64,000 bases of DNA. It comes from Plumapathes pennacea. Taxonomy: Eukaryota > Cnidaria > Anthozoa > Antipatharia > Myriopathidae. The stretch's first letter is position 1; each line of letters starts with the position of its first letter. Below are positions 59,266 to 64,000 of this stretch, in pieces. The translations under genes were made by a program, and so were the position numbers. The notes beneath the pieces are model-generated. The model was not told the origin of the DNA, searched no databases, and worked only from the letters and a program-made list of their open reading frames with translations. Where the stretch lies: contig OZ038464.1 in the NCBI GenBank assembly GCA_964036295.1, positions 14,494,001 to 14,558,000 of the forward strand, given 5' to 3'.

Positions 59266-59463
59266 GTGCTGATCTTCATGCTGTTGACTTACTCGGTCGG
59301 AACGCCCTTCACTATGCGTGTGAGTCTGATGATGTGGCGACGATACAATTGTTTTTGGACAAAGGATTTAAGATTGAGTGCGTTGACAAGGATGGTGCCA
59401 CCCCACTGCTGCTTGCAGCGCTAAAAGGCCATGCGAATACTGTAACTTTCCTGTTGTCAAAAG
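59266..59463 (+). CDS. Ankyrin exon 2-8 (alpha)
   Basis: 198 nt, phase 1-1. DLLGRN, DKDGATPLLLAALKGHAN. The last ankyrin exon in the window; the unit after it is cut off near 60280. Confidence 0.82.
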
Positions 59464-60568
59464 GTAATGGGTCCATCTAAGCGAGTGTTGCAAGTCAAAA
59501 GGGTTATTGTCGTTGTACGTCAGTTGGATAGAAATTTGTCGTTTTGGAGGTCCAAAATACCGGTAAACCGTGCATTAGATCACTTCCAATATTGTGACGT
59601 TTTTGAGCAGATTGGCGATTTCTGGATTAAAAAATATGGTGTTTTTATTATTGAAAAGCCAATTGGTGTCAACATCCTGGTGTAACGTAGTGCCACTTAT
59701 GCAGAGCTGGGACTGAACTTGGGGTATTAAGATATTCGACGATATATAGTTTGGCGACATAGACCAAAAGAGACTGAGGAGCGTGACGCCTCGACTTGTG
59801 ACCAAGACTTTCACATTTCGAGGCTTAGCGAAGAGAAAAAAATAAATAAATAAAACACCTAATATAGGAGCAACCTACTCATGCTTGGAACAGCTAGGTT
59901 CAGAGTGTTATAAAATTTTGCTGTCGTCTTTTTAATGTACATCCCTAAAAAGAAAACCCTCGAGAAGAACAGTTTATGAATTACAGTAGGATACTAAAAG
60001 CCATCATGAGCGTGATTTGGCGCTATTAATAAATCGCTGTGAGAAGTGCTTTTTTTAGCTTACTAGATACGGAGTCGTAACTGCTACTGATCCTACTTAA
60101 TGTTTTTTTTTTTTTTGTTTGATATTATTTTAACCACTGGTGACTTTCAGTGAGAAGATGGAATACGCGCTATTAGAAAGGAGCAGGGGAAAGTAAAGAA
60201 GGAATTATTTAGCCACTTTTACAGTCATGAGAAGTAGCTAATAAGACTTTTTGATTTCCGATAACGACTATTTTTGAACTTGGCAGTTCCGCTCTTGTCC
60301 CTAATTTCCATTTTCCCCGAACGAAGTGAGGGAAATAATCACGACGCTAATGCATTAATTCGAAGACTCCAAGCGTGTCACCATCTCGAAATTTAATGTT
60401 CGTGTGTGTGTGTGTGTGTGCGATGCGACCTTTTTAGGCCAGGTGCCTAAGGCAAAGTCCTAATAAGGCAATTACGTAATCATTGTCGATTATCGATTAG
60501 CGTCTCCGCCAGTGTTTTTAAGAAAGATTTGAACGAAGCAACAATTGTATGTAACTGCGTTCACGAAA

Positions 60569-61571
60569 ATGAATTTGAAAACTAGAAAACTTGAAACAGA
60601 ACGGTCTCGCGAAGCTCGTCTTCAAAAGAGAAGGGGACAGGCACGGGCAAGGCGAAATCGTGAAACGATCGAACAGCGCCAAATACGTCTAGAGAAAGGA
60701 CGACAATCACGTGCCGACGAAAAGACTCCACAAAGAGAACAGCGCTTGAAAGCAAAACGGGAGCTTCAGAAGTACAATCGGGCCGAAGAAAGACTCCACA
60801 AAGAGAACAACACTTGAAAGCAAAACGGGAGCTTCAGAAGCAAAAGCGAGTCGAAGAAAAGACTGTACAAAGAGAAGAACGCTTGAAAGCAAATCGGGAA
60901 CTTCAGAAACAAAGGCGGGCCAAGCAGAGAACTCCGCAAAGAGAATCCAATCGCCAGCGAGTAGCTTCTCGACGTGCCAATGAATCGTCTGAACAGAATA
61001 CCCGCAGGCTTCAAGCTCAAAATGGAGCCAACACTCGACGTCGACAGTAACGTGCTGCAGTTGTCGAAGAACGTCGCAAACAGAAACAACAATATTTGCA
61101 TAACCGTGGGTGGGCAAATCCAGAAACTCCTCCATTTCACGAACAAGAGTGGGTACAGGAGGAACTCACTGCCTTTCACTGCTTTGAGGAAAATCTCCGA
61201 CACTTGCGCTGCAAGGTATGCAAAGAAACATGATGGCCGATCACCAACCAAAGTATGTCCGAGCAGAACTACACCTGCACCAGGTGCAAGCGCGACAAAA
61301 AGACTTCGTGTCGATTGTTCTCGGCTGACAACGACATGGATCCTGGAACAGTGCCTGCAGAACTACAGGACCTCACCGAATTAGAGGAAATGTTGATCGC
61401 CAGAGCTTTCCCCATCATGTGTGTTTACCGGAAACACGGCGGCCAGCGTAGGTACAAAGGCCATGTCCTCAGCTTGCCACAGGATGTTCAGGGATTTCTC
61501 AGCACTCTTCCAGCCAATGTGAGTGATCTGCCCGTTCTTATCATCAGAAAGCAAGGGGCAGGTAAGAATTG
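60569..61571 (+). pseudogene. Helitron N-terminal protein (frameshifted, no foldback)
   Basis: ATG at 60569 starts the basic region with repeated TPQREQRLKAKRELQK-like motifs, then frame changes near 60800, 61050 and 61250. The DUF6570-type part reads NYTCTRCKRDKKTSCRLF, MDPGTVPAELQDLTELEEML, VYRKHGGQRRYKGHVLSLPQ and DLPVLIIRKQGAG. It supplies the unbroken target site of the foldback insertion in copy 1. It ends at the same GCAG|GTAAGA donor. Confidence 0.8.
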
Positions 61572-61792
61572 AAAACTATTCTGTATGGCTTTTATGGTTA
61601 TGTTTACATTTTTGACCTCTGTGTATTGATGGCCAAATACATTTGAACAATTATGCATTCATTATGCATTGTTTATTTTCAACGAATAACAGCTGAACAA
61701 AAGATGCATGGTGAAATTTTGTTTTATCTGAATTCCTGTTGTACAATATCTTTATCACACATTCTTCAACTACATATTGCTATCACTTACAG

Positions 61793-61928
61793 TGTACTGT
61801 GAAACACTTTACAATGTACTCAAGAATTTAGAACCTATTCGTGTTAACATTCCAGGACAACAAGTATTTATTTACAGTGCGCCAGATCCTTTGCAGCATC
61901 CTTTCAAGATTTATGTCAATTGTGGATG
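61793..61928 (+). CDS. Exon-like segment in Helitron copy 3
   Basis: Acceptor TATCACTTACAG. In phase 1 from the preceding donor it reads VYCETLYNVLKNLEPIRVNI and PGQQVFIYSAPDPLQHPFKI, ending at TGA. Copy 1 has a stop in the same frame. It may be a captured host exon or an element-specific 3' end. Family unknown. Confidence 0.4.
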
Positions 61929-62028
61929 AATAGTACAGGTTAGCTATGAAAGTGCATTGTAATGTGTACATCATTGTGAATTATCTCATCATCCTCTTGA
62001 AAATTTGGTGTCTTTCTGATTTTTGTAG

Positions 62029-62103
62029 GAGCAAACAGAGAGGTTCCTTGGCTAAACTTACACTTCAGTCCAAGTGGAAGTTCAATTTCTGTGTTGTTTA
62101 CAG
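62029..62103 (+). CDS. Exon-like 75-nt segment in Helitron copy 3
   Basis: Counterpart of 9412-9486 with the same TTTTTGTAG acceptor and GTAAGTAC donor, open in phase 1-1. Two residue changes separate the copies (G to S, I to T). Confidence 0.4.
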
Positions 62104-62648
62104 GTAAGTACTGTACAATAAATTGCAACAATATGTAGTGAAGACAAAAACCTGAATATGTGTTTTCATCTTCAAAAAGATCATGGTAAAGGAATGTTCA
62201 AGTGAAGAAATCAGGCTGAGAAGTCAACTCCTGTGCAGTTAAAGGATCCTCGTATACCAAGTCACTGACATCATGAAAGTGTAAGATTGTCAGGAGCCGA
62301 AAATGAACTCGATGGTGATGTCTCTAACAAGAATGCCAAAGGAAAATGTTCTCAAGGACACTGGCTTGTATACTCTGTCAAGTAACCCCAAGAAAAATTA
62401 TATCTGGGTGTTTTCTTAAAATTTAGAATGGTACTGTATTGTGCTCAAGTGGACGACATGCTCAGAGCCAAGTATTTTTTCTGTGTTCCCTTCTGACACA
62501 AGGTTTGTTAGTTACTTATTTGTTAGAGGTTGTTTGCTTTTAATGAAGGAAAACTTCAGTTCAGTTAATATGTAATATAAGTGGCAATAACATGTGAGTA
62601 AGACCAGCACCAAGGTAGACAGTAACCAATATTGTAACAACAAGTTTA

Positions 62649-62872
62649 AACCCTTTCACACCCAAGAGTGATCAAATTCAATTTTCTCCTTCAGTGGAAA
62701 TGTACTGTATTGTACAGTAAAGAGAATGCAGCTTTTTATACCGTGTTGGTTAAATGAATGCTGACTGAACTGTCACTTCTCATTACATATTTTATATAAT
62801 ATTAATTTATATAATTTCTTTTGAAATTAAAGCTGAACGATTCTACATTTTAAACTTGGAAGTGAAAGGGTT
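62649..62872. mobile_element. MITE with AACCCTTTCA ends, copy in Helitron 3
   Basis: Same position and ends as 10034-10257, with minor differences (GAAGTGAAAGGGTT at the right end). It was inherited with the Helitron. Confidence 0.7.
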
Positions 62873-63184
62873 GTTTACCTGTATTAAGGGTTGTTTACCC
62901 TTATCATCCAAGGGATTGTGTAGCAAAAGTGTTATTTTTTTTAACCTGCTTGCCCCATCAACTACAAAAAGTTGGTAACATTAAGGCCTCATAAAATACC
63001 AGACACAAACTTCAATGTTTTTGTTTTGTTTTTGTTTGTTTTGTTTTTTTTGTTTTTTTTTTTGTTTTGTTTTTTATTTTTTTATTTTTTTTGCGTCGAA
63101 ACTTTTAGACTGCTGTTGTTGAGCTACCAAAACAATATGTGCCAGGCCAGAGTGAGGGGATATCTGCGATTATCGTATTTCTAG

Positions 63185-63837
63185 TAGTATTTCTGGTCTC
63201 GACCCAACTCACGCCGCGAACTCAGGCAAAGTCAGTCTAGTCATTTCTAGTATACAGTGACCACTGAGAAACAAAGGCTGCATGATCGAGTGGAAAAACA
63301 TTTCAACAGGCAATGTACGATAAGCAGAAGCATTTTATGAGGCAACATATGTCATGTACAATGTAAAGCATAAATCGGCATTGTTTTACGTCTAAAGCTC
63401 ATCGTAGCTTTGGTTTCCGTTTTCGGCCTGTTATCTTCCCAGAAGTATTTCGTGTCGTCACAGAAAGTTTCGTCGGGACTAACTAATAGCGGCGACAGAG
63501 TTATTTGCAAGCCCGTAGCGGTATCCATCAAATATCGAATCCACCAAATTTCCGCGGTGAACTCAGGAACGCAAGCCAAAATCATTCCCTAAAACAGTTT
63601 ATCCGTGCATGTTCCACAGAGCCAAACGGTGATGAGTTTGGATGGGATGCAGTTAACTTAACACACAAGTAATGAACAATTCAATAGCCCATATCCCTAT
63701 GGAGGGCGATCCCCGCCAAAATTAAACATGGCATTATTCAATGCCAAAGTTTCATTATTCAGTGCTAAAGTTTCATGTTGCAATCCATCAGTCACATAAT
63801 TACGTCCTGGCTTTTTAAATGGCTCAATTATATTATA
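63185..63837. mobile_element. Rearranged family B Helitron-like fragments
   Basis: A decayed family B 3' end (ACTCAGGCAAAGTCAGTCTAG, near 63222-63241) is followed by family B internal sequence in the opposite orientation, with the gene fragment on the minus strand (around 63352-63585, frameshifted). The order shows rearrangement and is not one intact element. Confidence 0.6.
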
Positions 63838-64000
63838 CTAGAAATACGATAATCGCAGATATCCCCTCGCTCAGTAGTGGGTTTTCGGAAAGCGGGATTC
63901 TTGTTTATTTTCCGTTCGGAGATTATTTAAATTTTCTTTTGCAAACCACGGCTGTGTAGCGACGTCACCAGTCGGCCGCTAAAAATAATCTTTGTCACAC
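63838..64000 (-). mobile_element. Family A Helitron 3' end (minus strand), runs off the window
   Basis: CTAGAAATACGATAATCGCA, preceded by A (T on the element strand). The body matches the 3' part of the copy at 57070-58801, including CACCAGTCGGCCGCTAAAAA. The 5' end lies beyond the window. Confidence 0.8.

Larger units (their letters stand above)
1151..59463 (+). other. Proposed single host gene: HEPN, hexad repeat, kinase, ankyrin arrays
   Basis: This is a gene model joining host exons on one strand. The HEPN exon ends in phase 0 at GTAAGC (2270) and the kinase exon begins in phase 0 after a pyrimidine-rich TTTTAG (11411-11413). The kinase exon ends in phase 0 and its successor starts in phase 0. 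From 12467 onward every proposed exon joins in phase 1, including all ankyrin exons. About 20 intact exons are present, and the 3' end was not found. Seen: the open frames, splice consensus and phase agreement. Inferred: that they form one transcript. Alternatively, HEPN could be a separate short gene ending at the TGA at 2324-2326, although no AATAAA was seen soon after it. Confidence 0.55.
40934..60280 (+). repeat. Ankyrin-unit tandem array 2 (8 exons, interrupted by transposons)
   Basis: Raw exon spacings are 2453, 1320, 1566, 3090, 1321, 1294 and 6761. After removing the inserted elements and target duplications they are about 1313, 1320, 1321, 1320, 1321, 1294 and 1320. Exons 2-8 alternate alpha, beta, alpha, alpha, beta, alpha, alpha (alpha DLLGRN; beta GLFGMN or GLFSMN plus VTFM). 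Beta introns share CCGTGGCGATTAAATCAC, showing duplication of a three-unit block. The array ends in a truncated unit near 60280. Confidence 0.92.
60314..63184 (+). mobile_element. Helitron, family A copy 3
   Basis: It runs from TCCCCGAACGAAGTGAGG to TATTTCTAG before T. The left-flank base is T, not A, so a base or two was lost there. Its body matches copy 1 throughout, except for the missing foldback. Both flanks match the 3' end of family B elements (CCGCTCTTGTCC on the left, TGGTCTCGACCCAACTCACG on the right), so it is nested in a family B copy. Confidence 0.85.

Overview
The window is eukaryotic, almost certainly from an anthozoan cnidarian (stony coral or sea anemone). This rests on a DZIP3-type HEPN domain, an IRE1/RNase L-type kinase, phase-1 ankyrin exons in long tandem arrays, a tRNA-derived SINE, Helitrons encoding a DUF6570-type protein, a Gypsy element and many palindromic MITEs. 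The species cannot be named from the sequence. There are no operons or bacterial genes.

Host gene (+ strand). I read the host exons as one very large gene. Exon 1151-2269 encodes an N-terminal HEPN domain with the RNase-type motif RNEVYGH, followed by 27 hexapeptide repeats. Exon 11414-12223 encodes an IRE1/RNase L-like kinase with DFN in place of DFG. Three linker exons follow (12395-12467, 12896-12994, 14554-14631). Then come two tandem arrays of about 1.32-kb units (21127-32008 and 40934-60280). Each unit carries one 198-nt, phase 1-1 exon encoding exactly two ankyrin repeats, and there are eight intact exons per array. Between the arrays lie two divergent ankyrin exons (32954-33157, 36700-36909) and a duplicated linker exon (35626-35712). 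Splice phases agree across the whole set. The predicted product, HEPN - hexad repeat - kinase - ANK(n), uses the three domain classes of RNase L in the opposite order. The 3' end of the gene is not in the window, and the model has no transcript support here.

Mobile elements. Most of the remaining DNA is transposons in the introns. Family A Helitrons (5' TCCCCGAACG, 3' CTAG) lie at 3049-10550, 57070-58801 and 60314-63184, with minus-strand fragments at 54459 and 63838. Two copies carry a broken Helitron N-terminal protein gene. The first copy is split by a 4.73-kb palindromic foldback element (4074-8807) with a 4-bp target duplication. Its empty site is preserved in the sibling copy at 61440. 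Family B Helitron-like elements (3' hairpin plus CTAG) lie at 42251-43390 and 47189-48958 and carry a gene fragment. A Gypsy element with a truncated integrase (14844-18106, minus strand) sits in a kinase-ANK intron. A 3.7-kb element with TTAA duplications (52970-56674), TA-target MITEs, a LINE 3' end and a tRNA-SINE complete the list.

Because the ankyrin units are near-identical, each insertion in array 2 has an intact empty site in neighbouring units. Subtracting the insertions restores a unit spacing of about 1.29-1.32 kb throughout, which supports the element boundaries and shows that insertion followed array expansion.
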